A stretch of DNA of 64,000 nt from CAMPKL01 sp963805925 (GCA_963805925.1 CAWDWB010000007.1:372001-436000); one strand, 5' to 3'; shown: positions 9,328 to 17,896, counted from the first letter of the stretch. Numbers and translations: made by a program. Notes: a model not told the origin generated them from the letters alone.

Positions 9328-11601
9328 GTGTTTCGAAGGCTTTGGCTCCCGACAGCCTTGGCGGCCGCGGCGGCGCTTGGATTCGCCTGTCTCGGAATCT
9401 CTCAACGTCTCACTGGGTGGGACGGAGCGCACTCCTATGCTTCCTCCCAGTCTTGTGCGGGCTGCCATCAGGCCATCTGGGATTCCTACAGTCGAACCGG
9501 CATGGCGCAATCCTTCGCCCGCCTGCCGGTATCGAATACTCCTGCCGCAGACTTCCCCCTGGACGGCTTCTTCGATCACAAGGCTTCCGCCGGCCGGTTT
9601 TCCATGCTGCGGCGGGATGGCAAGGCGTATCTGCGACGCGAGCAGCTCGCCGCCGCCGGTCAGGCGATCGACGTCGTAGAAAAGGCCGTAGACTACGTCA
9701 TCGGCTCCGGCAACCACGTACGCAGCTTCCTGCACCGCACGGACCGCAACACGCTGATTGAACTTCCGCTCGCCTGGTATTCCGAAGGCGGCGGCTATTG
9801 GGCGATGAATCCTGGCTTCGACCAACCCGACCACTGGGGCTTCCGGCGTGAGATCACTTACGACTGCATGTTCTGCCACAACGGCTATCCGAGCGCCAGC
9901 ATCGTGGATGCCGCGGGAACAGAGACGGTATTCCCCGAGTCATTGCCGGAAGGCATCGACTGCCAGCGCTGCCACGGGCCGGGACGCCGCCACGCGGAAT
10001 TGGCAGGAACTCCGGGCTCCGCCTTAACGGAAATCCGTGACGCCATCGTCAATCCCGCGCGGCTCAGCCCCGATCGACAGCTTGAGGTCTGCATGCAGTG
10101 CCATCTGGAGACGACCAGCGCGCCCTTACCGAACTCGATCCGCCGGTATGACCGTGCTCCGTTTTCTTATGTTACAGGGCAGCCGCTTGAGGAATTCCGG
10201 CTGTATTTCGATCATGAGCCGGCCACGGGCCAAGACGATAAATTCGAAATTGTCAGCGCCGCCTATCGGTTGCGACAGTCCGCTTGTTTTCGGGAAAGCA
10301 ATGGCGCCTTGCTCTGCACGACGTGCCACGATCCGCATCGCCAGACGGAGCCGGATTCCTTTGCTGCGGCCTGCAAGACTTGCCACCAATCCGAGCTGGC
10401 CTCCTTGGTCGCGTCCGGGGCTCATCCGGACGCGGCACCTTGCGCGGATTGCCACATGCCCAAGCGGCGCACCGACGATGTGGTCCACGCAGTGATGACT
10501 GACCACCGCATCCAACGCCCGAGCCCCTCTCGCAACTTAACGGCGCCCAAACCCGAACGAACCGCCGCTGAAGCCGGCAGCTACCGAGGCGCAGTTGTGC
10601 CCTACTATCCTCAACCGTGGCTGCAGACTCCGGAGGGGGAGCTTTACCTAGCCGTCGCTCAAACGCAAGACGGAAGCAATCGAGCCCAAGGAATCGCCCA
10701 GTTGCAGGCGGCTATCGCCCGCTACCGCCCGACTCAATCGCAGTTCTACGTCGAACTCGCCGATGCCTTCAGCGCCGGTGCCGAAACAGACAAGGCGCTG
10801 CCCTACTATCGTGAAGCGGTGCGACGCCAGCCCAGCGCGTCCAACCTGCGCAAGCTGGCCGCCGCTTTACGTTCGCTCAACCGGGCTCAAGAAGCTGCGG
10901 AAGCCGTCATGAAAGGGCTAACTGCGGACCCGGCGGATTATGCGTCCTGGCATGAACTGGGACTGATCCGCATGGCGCAGGAGCGCGATTCAGACGCGGT
11001 CTCCGCATTCGAAAAAGCGTTAGCTCTCAATCCGGATTTGCCCGAAACGCAGAACAATCTTGGCGCCGTCTGGCTGCGCCGCGGCAATGTCGGGCGTGCC
11101 GAGTCCGCATTCCGCGCGGCGATCCGTGCGGACCCGAGCTACGCCAACGCATATGCCAATCTTGGCAACTTGCTGGCGACCGCTGGTGACCCCAAGCAAG
11201 CGGAGGATGACTTCAAGACCGCGCTCCGGCTACGACCCGACGACGATGTCGCCCGGTACAACTACGCTACGGCGCTTGTCCGCGCCTCCCGGCTAGAGGA
11301 AGCCAAGGAACAACTGCTGCTGGCGGCAGCGACGAACCCGGATCGGGCCGAGGTCCATGTCTTGCTGGGAGACTTGCTGCGGGCCGAGGGGCAAAGCGCG
11401 CCAGCGCTTGAGCACTACCGCGAGGCTCTTCGCAGCCAGCCCGACTTTGCCCGCGCTCGGTTGAGCCTCGGTGTGGCTCTGGTTAACTCCGGCGAAACCG
11501 ACGAGGGCCTGCGTCAACTGCGCCGGGCCGCAGCGGGCTCCGACGCCGAGGTTCGGGAAGGAGCGCTCAACGCGCTCAGACAATTGGGAGTTGCTCGCTG
11601 A
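9328..11601 (+). CDS. Seven-haem cytochrome c fused to TPR repeats
   Basis: Seven CxxCH haem motifs occur in order (CAGCH, CMFCH, CQRCH, CMQCH, CTTCH, CKTCH, CADCH) in the first 390 residues, followed by a linker and at least seven TPRs to the C-terminus. I chose the GTG at 9328 because it is followed at once by a signal anchor (FRRLWLPTALAAAAALGFACLG). The frame stays open back to an ATG at 9163, but that extension does not look like protein-coding sequence. The haem part resembles tetra/octahaem cytochromes of the cytochrome c554/nitrite reductase type, so electron transfer outside the cytoplasmic membrane is likely. The TPR part probably docks partner proteins. It converges on the GntR gene 14 bp away. 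Confidence 0.85.
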   Translation: MFRRLWLPTALAAAAALGFACLGISQRLTGWDGAHSYASSQSCAGCHQAIWDSYSRTGMAQSFARLPVSNTPAADFPLDGFFDHKASAGRFSMLRRDGKAYLRREQLAAAGQAIDVVEKAVDYVIGSGNHVRSFLHRTDRNTLIELPLAWYSEGGGYWAMNPGFDQPDHWGFRREITYDCMFCHNGYPSASIVDAAGTETVFPESLPEGIDCQRCHGPGRRHAELAGTPGSALTEIRDAIVNPARLSPDRQLEVCMQCHLETTSAPLPNSIRRYDRAPFSYVTGQPLEEFRLYFDHEPATGQDDKFEIVSAAYRLRQSACFRESNGALLCTTCHDPHRQTEPDSFAAACKTCHQSELASLVASGAHPDAAPCADCHMPKRRTDDVVHAVMTDHRIQRPSPSRNLTAPKPERTAAEAGSYRGAVVPYYPQPWLQTPEGELYLAVAQTQDGSNRAQGIAQLQAAIARYRPTQSQFYVELADAFSAGAETDKALPYYREAVRRQPSASNLRKLAAALRSLNRAQEAAEAVMKGLTADPADYASWHELGLIRMAQERDSDAVSAFEKALALNPDLPETQNNLGAVWLRRGNVGRAESAFRAAIRADPSYANAYANLGNLLATAGDPKQAEDDFKTALRLRPDDDVARYNYATALVRASRLEEAKEQLLLAAATNPDRAEVHVLLGDLLRAEGQSAPALEHYREALRSQPDFARARLSLGVALVNSGETDEGLRQLRRAAAGSDAEVREGALNALRQLGVAR

Positions 11602-11615
11602 CCCCCGGGTCGGGC

Positions 11616-12389
11616 TCAGTTCGTCTCAGGTTCGATGAGTTTCATTGCCACCAAGTGGGCGCGCGCATCGATCAGATGCTCCATCATGCGTTGTCTGGCG
11701 GCCTCCGGGTCACGGTCGCCGATGGCCCTCAAAATGGACTCGTGATGAGCGATTGGCCGCTTGTGTTGCACGTACCCCGGGAAGTTGTGAGCCAGCGTCC
11801 GAAAAATCGCCCGATGCAGAACGCGGATGATTAGCCTCGATACTCCCATGCCCGAGGCGTTGAAGATGGCTTCATGGAAGTCGGCGTCGGCCTGGAGTCG
11901 GCTTTTGCGTGCGCGGCTGCCGCGCATTTGGTCGATAGATCCGCGCATCTTGGCCAGATCTGCCGATCCGGCCCGCCGTGCCGCTCGAGAGGCCAACTCG
12001 GGCTCCACGAGCATCCGCAGCTCGAACAGCTCATATAAAGACGTGTCCTCCATGACGATGAGGAAGTCGAGAGGTTCATCCAGCAGAATGCTGGTCCCCG
12101 AATTGAGATACGTCCCGTCGCCGACGCGTTGAGAAATGACGCCCATCATCTCGAGCATCTTGAGCACATGGCGCAAGGTGGTTCGATTCACATTGAATTT
12201 TTGGGCAAGCTCTCTCTCGGAGGGCAACTTGGAGCCAGGGCGCAACTTGCCCTCGGAGATGAGTTGTTTGAACCGGGCGATGAGTTGCTCGGTTGCGGAG
12301 CCCAATTCTTCGCGGTCCAGTTGGAAGTCGTCGAGTTGCGGCTCAAGATGCTTGCGCGGAGGCATGCCGGGGTTGTACCGAGCGGCCAC
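11616..12389 (-). CDS. GntR-family transcriptional regulator (FadR/FCD subfamily)
   Basis: Residues about 30-100 form a GntR winged helix-turn-helix: KLRPGSKLPSERELAQKF, then NRTTLRHVLKMLEMMGVISQ and RVGDGTYL. The C-terminal part (FELRMLVEPELASRAARRAG, DADFHEAIFNASG, and a late HHESILRAI) is an all-helical FCD ligand-binding domain; the conserved Asp and His residues usually bind a metal that holds a small carboxylate effector. The longest frame starts with GTG at 12389; an ATG at 12365 (MPPRKHLEP) is an equally good start and neither has a clear Shine-Dalgarno. Its target is not evident, since no catabolic operon is adjacent; the multihaem gene converges on it. Confidence 0.88.
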   Translation of the reverse strand: MAARYNPGMPPRKHLEPQLDDFQLDREELGSATEQLIARFKQLISEGKLRPGSKLPSERELAQKFNVNRTTLRHVLKMLEMMGVISQRVGDGTYLNSGTSILLDEPLDFLIVMEDTSLYELFELRMLVEPELASRAARRAGSADLAKMRGSIDQMRGSRARKSRLQADADFHEAIFNASGMGVSRLIIRVLHRAIFRTLAHNFPGYVQHKRPIAHHESILRAIGDRDPEAARQRMMEHLIDARAHLVAMKLIEPETN

Positions 12390-12530
12390 GGGCGCCGCGA
12401 CAACTGCTTATACAATCTCACAAACGCGGCGCAAAGCTGTCTCTTGTTCGCCTGCCGGTCATCCGATCAAGCACGCCAACCTCCGCTGTACCCCGGTTTC
12501 TTCCACCGAGGTGGAGTGTGGCCTCACCCC

Positions 12531-14012
12531 TCACGACTGAACGGCCCCCACCGCGGCACATTCCGGCTGGACATGTTCCGTCTCCGCCGCGCGTTCTCCA
12601 ATCCGGCGCAACATCCCGGCGAAGATCACTTTGTGGATCGGATAAAGCGCGTACCAGTAGAGCGATCCCCACAGACCCCGCGGCTCGAATATCGCCGTCT
12701 GCCGGATGCGCGAGCCTCCGCTGATGGGCTCCACCTCGAACTGCAACCAGGCCCGCCCCGGGACCTTCATCTCGGCAAAAAGACGAAGCAGTTCATTCGG
12801 CGCATATTCTTCCACCCGCCAAAAGTCCAGCGCATCTCCCACCGTCGGAGTCTCCGGATCGCGTCGGCCTCTTCTCATTCCCGGACCGCCGCACAATAGG
12901 TCCGCCCAACCGCGCATCCTCCACAATAGATTCGAGTGATACCAGCCCGTTCGTCCGCCTATCCGCCGGATCGGCGCAAATGCCCGCTCCGCCGATACGG
13001 CCACATCGATCGAACGGCTATCCACGATCCGCGAGCCGACGTAGACTCCGCCCCACGATGCCGGGGCGCCGGATGAAGAAAGAGCGTCCGACCAGCGCGT
13101 CTGCGCGAAGGACTGATCCTCGTTCGCCAGCGCCCTCTCGATCGCCTCGCGCAAGCCGCGCGGCCGCACCGCAAAAGCCCGCAGCGCCTTGTCGTCGCGC
13201 ACCACCGTATCGTTACTCAAGCTGTCTATCAGCTTGCGCCCGACTCGCGCGTAGATCGGCGTCACCAATCCCAGCCAAAGACTCGACAACCGCGGCGTCA
13301 ACACCGGCACAGTGATGAACCGCCTGCACAGTCCCCTCTGCCGTGCGTACTCGGCCATGATGTCTTCGTAGGACGCTTGATCCGCACCGCCGATCTCGAA
13401 GACTTCGCTGCCCTCGCCCTCGTACTCGATCGCCGCGACTAGGTAGGCCGTCACATCTTCAATCGCAATCGGCTGGGCCAGCGAGCCGACCCACTTCGGC
13501 GTAATCATCACCGGCAACTTGCGCACCAACGCCCGAATCATCTCGAACGATAAACTGCCTGACCCAATCACGATCGAGGCGCGGAACTCAATCGTTGGCA
13601 CGCCCGACTCGCGCAGAATGCGTCCCACCTCCTGACGGCTCGCCAAGTGCCTCGAAAGATCGCCGCCTTCGCCCAGGCCCCCCAGGTACACAATGCGCCG
13701 GACTCCGGCATTCTTCGCCGCCGCGGCGAATGCGGTCGCCGCCCGCCGGTCTTCATCCTCGAAGTCGCCGCGCGACCCCATCGAATGGATCAAGTAGAAG
13801 GCCGTTCCGACGTCAGCCAGCGCCGCGTCGAGACTCTCCGGCTCCAGGACGTCGCCATAAACGACTTCCGTCTCGTGCCTGACCTTCTCAATCAGCAGAT
13901 CCGGCCGCCGCGCCATACAGCGTACGCGGCGGCCGGACTTCTCGAGAGCCTGCAGCAGCCGGCCGCCGAGATACCCTGACGCGCCAGTCACAAGAATTTG
14001 TTCGTTGCTCAT
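12531..14012 (-). CDS. NAD(P)-binding SDR with C-terminal DUF2867 domain
   Basis: The 493-residue protein begins ILVTGASGYLGGRLLQAL, a Rossmann nucleotide-binding motif of the extended/atypical SDR (YbjT/NmrA) type. The first 300 residues follow this fold. The remainder (AERAFAPIRRIGGRTGWYHS, VGDALDFWRVEEY, GLWGSLYWYALYPIHKVIF) matches DUF2867, a START-like domain. I chose ATG 14012 because it lies 5 bp after the stop of the preceding gene; the frame extends to 14063 without support. Substrate unknown. Such proteins are often seen in stress or photolyase-linked gene sets (from memory). It is the last gene of the five-gene operon led by the fasciclin gene. Confidence 0.85.
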   Translation of the reverse strand: MSNEQILVTGASGYLGGRLLQALEKSGRRVRCMARRPDLLIEKVRHETEVVYGDVLEPESLDAALADVGTAFYLIHSMGSRGDFEDEDRRAATAFAAAAKNAGVRRIVYLGGLGEGGDLSRHLASRQEVGRILRESGVPTIEFRASIVIGSGSLSFEMIRALVRKLPVMITPKWVGSLAQPIAIEDVTAYLVAAIEYEGEGSEVFEIGGADQASYEDIMAEYARQRGLCRRFITVPVLTPRLSSLWLGLVTPIYARVGRKLIDSLSNDTVVRDDKALRAFAVRPRGLREAIERALANEDQSFAQTRWSDALSSSGAPASWGGVYVGSRIVDSRSIDVAVSAERAFAPIRRIGGRTGWYHSNLLWRMRGWADLLCGGPGMRRGRRDPETPTVGDALDFWRVEEYAPNELLRLFAEMKVPGRAWLQFEVEPISGGSRIRQTAIFEPRGLWGSLYWYALYPIHKVIFAGMLRRIGERAAETEHVQPECAAVGAVQS

Positions 14013-14017
14013 CAGCT

Positions 14018-14467
14018 TCAGGCGCCCGCGCCCAGTTTCACGATCATCAACAGGGCCAGCCATGCCCGACCTGTCCAGGCCAACGTACGTACCCAGTTGG
14101 TTGCCACGAGGCTCTTATGCAAAGCCGGTTCGAATCCAATGCTCAAGCGGGCATGCAGCGGGACCTGCATAGCGAACGTCGATCCCCAAATCAATCCCGT
14201 CAGCAAAAAGCCCGCCGCTGCGATCTCCATGCCGATCGCATCCGGACGAATCCACAGCAACAACACCGATGTCGCGGCCTCAATCATCATCGCAGGCGCG
14301 ACGATCCAAGTCGTCCGTCCAGCGTGTTCCGTCTCATACCGCGCAAATTGGTTCTGCCCCACCGATGCAAAAAGCGGGTAGTGAACTAATTGCACAAACC
14401 AGATGACTCCGGCCATAAACAGGGTCGAAGCGATGCTCGCCAACATAACCGTCATCGGATCAAACAT
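14018..14467 (-). CDS. Small integral membrane protein, four predicted TM helices
   Basis: This 149-residue protein consists almost entirely of hydrophobic helices: residues about 6-28, 52-70, 80-100 and 125-145. Short loops carry conserved-looking residues (HYPLFASVG, RYETEHAGRTTW, HARLSIGFEP). The layout recalls the small DUF1772-like membrane family, but I cannot assign it firmly and no reaction is known. It overlaps the upstream VOC gene by 8 bp (14460-14467) and ends 5 bp before the DUF2867-type SDR, so it is translated from the same transcript. Position within a fasciclin/SDR/VOC operon suggests an envelope stress or redox role by context only. Confidence 0.72.
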   Translation of the reverse strand: MFDPMTVMLASIASTLFMAGVIWFVQLVHYPLFASVGQNQFARYETEHAGRTTWIVAPAMMIEAATSVLLLWIRPDAIGMEIAAAGFLLTGLIWGSTFAMQVPLHARLSIGFEPALHKSLVATNWVRTLAWTGRAWLALLMIVKLGAGA

Positions 14468-14795
14468 GCGAACCTCCGCTGTGCTGATACGGTTTCAAGA
14501 TCTCCACCGCGTTGCCCGCCGGGTCCAACACATAAACCGACCGAGTGCCGTCCCGATGCGGCGTGAGGTCGCCGTATTTCTCCGCTTCATCGCTGATGAA
14601 TCCCACATGCGGCGGATGTTGCTCAGGGACCACCAACGCGAGCTGCGTATTCGCGAATCGCAACAGCGCCCAGGTCGAATCCTCGTAAACGACTTCGCAA
14701 CGGAAATGCTCGCGATACCAACGCACCGCATCCGCCACGCTGCTCACCGCAATCGCCACGTGATCCAATCGGTCCAACGATGTGGAGTTCTGCAC
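14460..14795 (-). CDS. VOC-family (glyoxalase/dioxygenase fold) protein
   Basis: I start it at the GTG at 14795, two bases after the TAG of the upstream SDR and behind an AGGGG Shine-Dalgarno that lies inside that gene's end. This gives 111 residues. The sequence LDHVAIAVSSVADAVRWYRE opens the typical beta-alpha-beta-beta-beta module, and DPAGNAVEIL closes it with the metal-ligand Glu of the fold; the first strand supplies His. Single-module VOC proteins dimerise and act as metal-dependent lyases, epimerases or thiol transferases; the resemblance here is to methylmalonyl-CoA epimerase/glyoxalase-like members, without enough detail to name a substrate. A longer frame reaches 14885 but overlaps the SDR. 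Confidence 0.82.
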   Translation of the reverse strand: MQNSTSLDRLDHVAIAVSSVADAVRWYREHFRCEVVYEDSTWALLRFANTQLALVVPEQHPPHVGFISDEAEKYGDLTPHRDGTRSVYVLDPAGNAVEILKPYQHSGGSHV

Positions 14796-14797
14796 GT

Positions 14798-15538
14798 CTA
14801 TCCCCTTGATCGCACTACGCCCAATCCGCCATCGACGCCGATCGTTTGCCCCGTCACCCAACTCTGACTGCGATCCAACAGCCAATGGATCGCCGCCGCG
14901 ACGTCTTCCGGCTGCCCGATCCTTCCCAGTACATGCATCGCTTGCGAAGCCTTTAGGCTTTGCTCATTCGACGTAATGCGCCCGGCCAACGGCGTATCAA
15001 CCAATCCCGGCGCCACACAGTTCACCCGAATGCCTTGCGGTCCGTAGGTCGCCGCCGCGGCGACGGTCAAACCCTGGACTCCCGACTTCGCCGCGGCAAT
15101 CGCTTCGTGGTTCGCTAAGCCGATCCGCGCCGCAGCCGAAGATACGAACACTAGCGAACCGCCCGCCTTGCGCAGCAACGGAACTGCCGCCCGCAATACA
15201 TAAAAGGCCGAGTGGAGGTTCGTCGCGATCGTCTGTTCCCACTCGGCAGCCGTAGTCAGATGTCCCGGCTTTAACAACAGCGAGCCCACGCAGTGAGCCG
15301 CTCCGTCGATTCCGCCTAACTCGCTCTCCGCCGCTTGGAAACACGAAGCGACCGATTCCGCATCGGTCGCCTCAAAACTCGCCCACGGCGCGTCCAGCTC
15401 AGAGGCAAGACCTTGTGTCTTGTCGGGATCTCGTCCCGCTACAAACACTCGATGTCCAGCGGCATGCAACCGCCGGCAGAGGCTGGACCCAATGCCTCCC
15501 GAAGCGCCAAGAACCACGAATTTGGATGTGTCTTGCAT
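14798..15538 (-). CDS. SDR-family oxidoreductase-like protein lacking the catalytic Tyr
   Basis: 246 residues with the classical SDR cofactor motif GASGGIG at 11-17, AGRDPD after the second strand (typical of NADP preference), and a C-terminal VTGQTIGVDGG signature. Ser133/Ser134 are present, but the YxxxK motif reads IAAAK (residues 147-151): Lys151 is kept and Tyr147 is replaced by Ile. The rest of that helix (ANHEAIAAAKSGVQGL) aligns well, so this looks like a real subfamily feature rather than damage. Normal SDR reduction needs this Tyr, so the protein may use another acid, bind ligand only, or catalyse something else. It lies 19 bp downstream of the fasciclin gene and 2 bp upstream of the VOC gene. 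Confidence 0.88.
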   Translation of the reverse strand: MQDTSKFVVLGASGGIGSSLCRRLHAAGHRVFVAGRDPDKTQGLASELDAPWASFEATDAESVASCFQAAESELGGIDGAAHCVGSLLLKPGHLTTAAEWEQTIATNLHSAFYVLRAAVPLLRKAGGSLVFVSSAAARIGLANHEAIAAAKSGVQGLTVAAAATYGPQGIRVNCVAPGLVDTPLAGRITSNEQSLKASQAMHVLGRIGQPEDVAAAIHWLLDRSQSWVTGQTIGVDGGLGVVRSRG

Positions 15539-15557
15539 GGGTCCAACCTGTGGGCGA

Positions 15558-16076
15558 TTAGTCGCTGAGTTTACCGAGGTTCTTCGGCAGAATCACGGTG
15601 TCGATCACGTGGATCACGCCGTTGCTGGCCGCGACGTCCGTCGTCACGACATGCGCGTTGTTGATGCTTACATGGCCGTCTTTGACCATGATCTTTACGC
15701 TCTCGCCGTTCAAGGTCGGCGCCTCCGACAGCTTGACGACATCCGCCGCCATCACCTTGCCCGACACCACGTGGTAGAGCAGCACAGCCTTCAACTGCTC
15801 CTTGTTTTCCGGCTTCAACAGCGCGGCCAGCGTCGCAGCCGGCACCTTGGCAAATGCCTCATCCGTCGGCGCAAACACCGTCAGCGGGCCTTCGCCCTTC
15901 AGCGCGTCTACCAAGCCCGCGGCTTGCACGGCCTTGACTAACGTCTTAAATGAGCCGGCTTCGACAGCGACATCGACGATGTCCTTCTCTGCGGCAACCG
16001 CCGGGGACGTCCCGGCGAAAAGCAACGCAGCGCCAAGCGCCAGCGCGGTAGTAATCGATTTCAGCGGTTTCATCAT
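15558..16076 (-). CDS. Secreted fasciclin (FAS1) domain protein
   Basis: A 172-residue protein with a signal peptide (LKSITTALALGAALLFAGTS, cleaved near AVAA) followed by one FAS1 domain. The two FAS1 signature boxes are clear: GPLTVFAPTDEAFAKVP and, near the end, ASNGVIHVIDTVILP; between them lies LLYHVVSGKVMAADV. FAS1 domains mediate adhesion and surface binding, and small bacterial ones are often stress- or light-induced. Two adjacent ATGs (16076 and 16073) are possible; AGGAG lies 3 nt from the first and 6 nt from the second, so 16073 may be the true start. This is the first gene of a five-gene operon, and its leader carries the TGTACA repeats listed separately. Confidence 0.92.
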   Translation of the reverse strand: MMKPLKSITTALALGAALLFAGTSPAVAAEKDIVDVAVEAGSFKTLVKAVQAAGLVDALKGEGPLTVFAPTDEAFAKVPAATLAALLKPENKEQLKAVLLYHVVSGKVMAADVVKLSEAPTLNGESVKIMVKDGHVSINNAHVVTTDVAASNGVIHVIDTVILPKNLGKLSD

Positions 16077-16121
16077 TTGCTCCTAGTTCCTGCGAGGCGC
16101 GAGAAGTGCGCCGCCCCTATA

Positions 16122-16240
16122 GTTGTACAGATTGTGTACTGAATACGCTAGATCTGTACAGATTTTTATTCTTCGACCGCCAAGATTACATCCAAGTAGC
16201 TGAAAAATAAGCAGATGATGTCTGTTGAAAATCTATACAA
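16122..16240. promoter_or_regulatory. Repeated TGTACA-type sites between fasciclin operon and tannase gene
   Basis: Within the 236-bp divergent intergenic region, TGTACAGAT occurs at 16124-16132 and 16155-16163, TGTACTG at 16135-16141, and an inverted variant (TTGTATAGAT on the minus strand) at 16231-16240. The first two direct copies start 11 bp apart. Eleven-bp direct repeats of the form nnTnTACAnnn are the operator pattern reported for CarH/LitR-type MerR photoreceptor repressors. On the minus strand a CTATAG sequence at about 16117-16122 could be the -10 element, placing the repeats over the -35 region of the fasciclin promoter. The regulator itself is not in the window. Confidence 0.45.
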
Positions 16241-16312
16241 CGCGGGGCGGCCCTCGCTCTGAGCCTTGAGGCTGGACGTTCGCTCACGCCTTGTGAGAAC
16301 CTGACCGCCGTC

Positions 16313-17896
16313 ATGAGCCGTCAATCCCGCTGGATCCTCGCCCTTCTTGTCCTGGCTTGCGCCCAATTCGCCGCGGCCCAAGGCGGACGCAGCTTCGCCG
16401 ATGCGGGGAAATCTGCCGTGCCGTACAGCACGACGTCGGCACGGGCTCAGGCCTCTTGCGCCGAACTAACGGCGTTGACCAACCGCGACTACTCCGTTAC
16501 CTCGGCAACGCTCGTCCAGGCGGCCGACGGCGTTCCCGAGTACTGTCGCGTTCTGGGCGTGATTCCTCCCGAGATTCGCTTCTCCGTCGATCTGCCGACC
16601 GACTGGAACCGGCGCCTGTACATGTACGGCAACGGCGGCTTTGCCGGGACGCCCCCCGAAGCCCCCGCACGTATCGCCTCCTCACAGCACGCTCTCAAGC
16701 GCGGCTTCGCGACAACCTACACCGACACCGGACACGACGCCACCGTCGAGCCGCTTGGCAGCTTCGCGCTCAACAACCTGCAAAAGGAAATCGATTACAG
16801 CTTCCGTGCCGTGCATCTCACCCTTGAGACCGCCAAAATCATCGCCGCCCGCTACTACGACGCTGAGCCCAACTTCTCCTACTGGGATGGCTGCTCCACC
16901 GGCGGCCGCCAAGGTCTGATGTCCGCGCAACGCTTCCCCGACGACTTCGACGGCATCCTCGCCGGCGCGCCGGTGCTCAACTTCAGCGGCACGATGGTCT
17001 CCTACGCCTGGGCTCAACAGGCTTTGACTAAAGCGCCGATGTCCTTGGCCAAAGTGGAACTGCTGGGCCGCAAGGTTTATGAACGCTGCGACAAGCTAGA
17101 CGGCGTTGTCGACGGACTCATCGAAGATCCGCGGCAGTGCGACTTCGATCCCGTCCAACACTTGCCGCGCTGCGAAGGCGCGACCGGCGATCAATGTTTC
17201 AGCGCTCCCGAGATTGCTGCGCTGTCCTTGTTCTACGCCGACGTGCGCGGGGGCGGGGAGATCCTATTCCCTGGTTGGCCCCTTGGCGCTGAAGCGCCTC
17301 CGCCAAGCGGCAATAACCCCGTCAGCGGCTGGAACCGGTGGATCGTCGACCAAGACGGCCCGCCGATCGAACAGGTTTTCTCCGAGTCGTTCTTCCGCAA
17401 CTTGGCCTTCCGCCCCGACGAACGCGATTTCGATTGGCGCAAGTTCGACTTCGACAAGGATCCCCAACGCATGAGCTTCATTCACTCGATCCTTGATGCG
17501 ACCAATCCCGATCTAAGCGCGTTCCAAGACCGAGGCGGCAAACTGCTGATGTATTTCGGTTGGGCCGACACCGCGCTCAACCCCATGATGGGCGTCAACT
17601 ACTACGAAGACGCCGTCAAGACGAACGGTCCGCAAACCGGCGAGTTCTTCCGTCTCTATATGGTCCCGGGAATGTTCCACTGCGGAGGCGGGCTCGGCGT
17701 GGACCAGTTCGACGCCTTCACGCGATTGGTCAACTGGGTCGAGGACGGCGAGGCGCCCGAGCGGATCGAGGCGGCCCGTGTCATCGACGGCAAAATCGAG
17801 CTAACGCGCCCGCTCTGTCCTTATCCGCAAGTCGCCAAATACAACGGCTCGGGCGATCCCAAAGCCGCCGCGAGTTTTAGCTGCTCCATGCCTTAG
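16313..17896 (+). CDS. Tannase/feruloyl esterase family secreted hydrolase
   Basis: 527 residues with a signal peptide (WILALLVLACAQFAAAQ). The sequence carries the family's marks: the nucleophile elbow GCSTGGRQGL with the Cys next to the catalytic Ser, an acidic residue in FGWADTALNP, and MFHCGGG supplying the catalytic His next to a Cys. This is the CS-D-HC arrangement in which a disulfide ties the two catalytic residues together. A lid domain with several Cys (RCDKLDGVVDGLIEDPRQC) contains the residues that usually bind calcium. Substrates in the family are gallate, ferulate and related aromatic esters of plant material. Its TAG stop shares 4 bp with the stop of the convergent RbsD/FucU gene. 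Confidence 0.93.
   Translation: MSRQSRWILALLVLACAQFAAAQGGRSFADAGKSAVPYSTTSARAQASCAELTALTNRDYSVTSATLVQAADGVPEYCRVLGVIPPEIRFSVDLPTDWNRRLYMYGNGGFAGTPPEAPARIASSQHALKRGFATTYTDTGHDATVEPLGSFALNNLQKEIDYSFRAVHLTLETAKIIAARYYDAEPNFSYWDGCSTGGRQGLMSAQRFPDDFDGILAGAPVLNFSGTMVSYAWAQQALTKAPMSLAKVELLGRKVYERCDKLDGVVDGLIEDPRQCDFDPVQHLPRCEGATGDQCFSAPEIAALSLFYADVRGGGEILFPGWPLGAEAPPPSGNNPVSGWNRWIVDQDGPPIEQVFSESFFRNLAFRPDERDFDWRKFDFDKDPQRMSFIHSILDATNPDLSAFQDRGGKLLMYFGWADTALNPMMGVNYYEDAVKTNGPQTGEFFRLYMVPGMFHCGGGLGVDQFDAFTRLVNWVEDGEAPERIEAARVIDGKIELTRPLCPYPQVAKYNGSGDPKAAASFSCSMP

Noticed and set aside
14127..14137. GGTTCGAATCC, identical to a tRNA T-loop consensus
   Set aside because: It lies inside a well-supported minus-strand membrane protein gene, and no acceptor, anticodon or D-arm can be paired around it.
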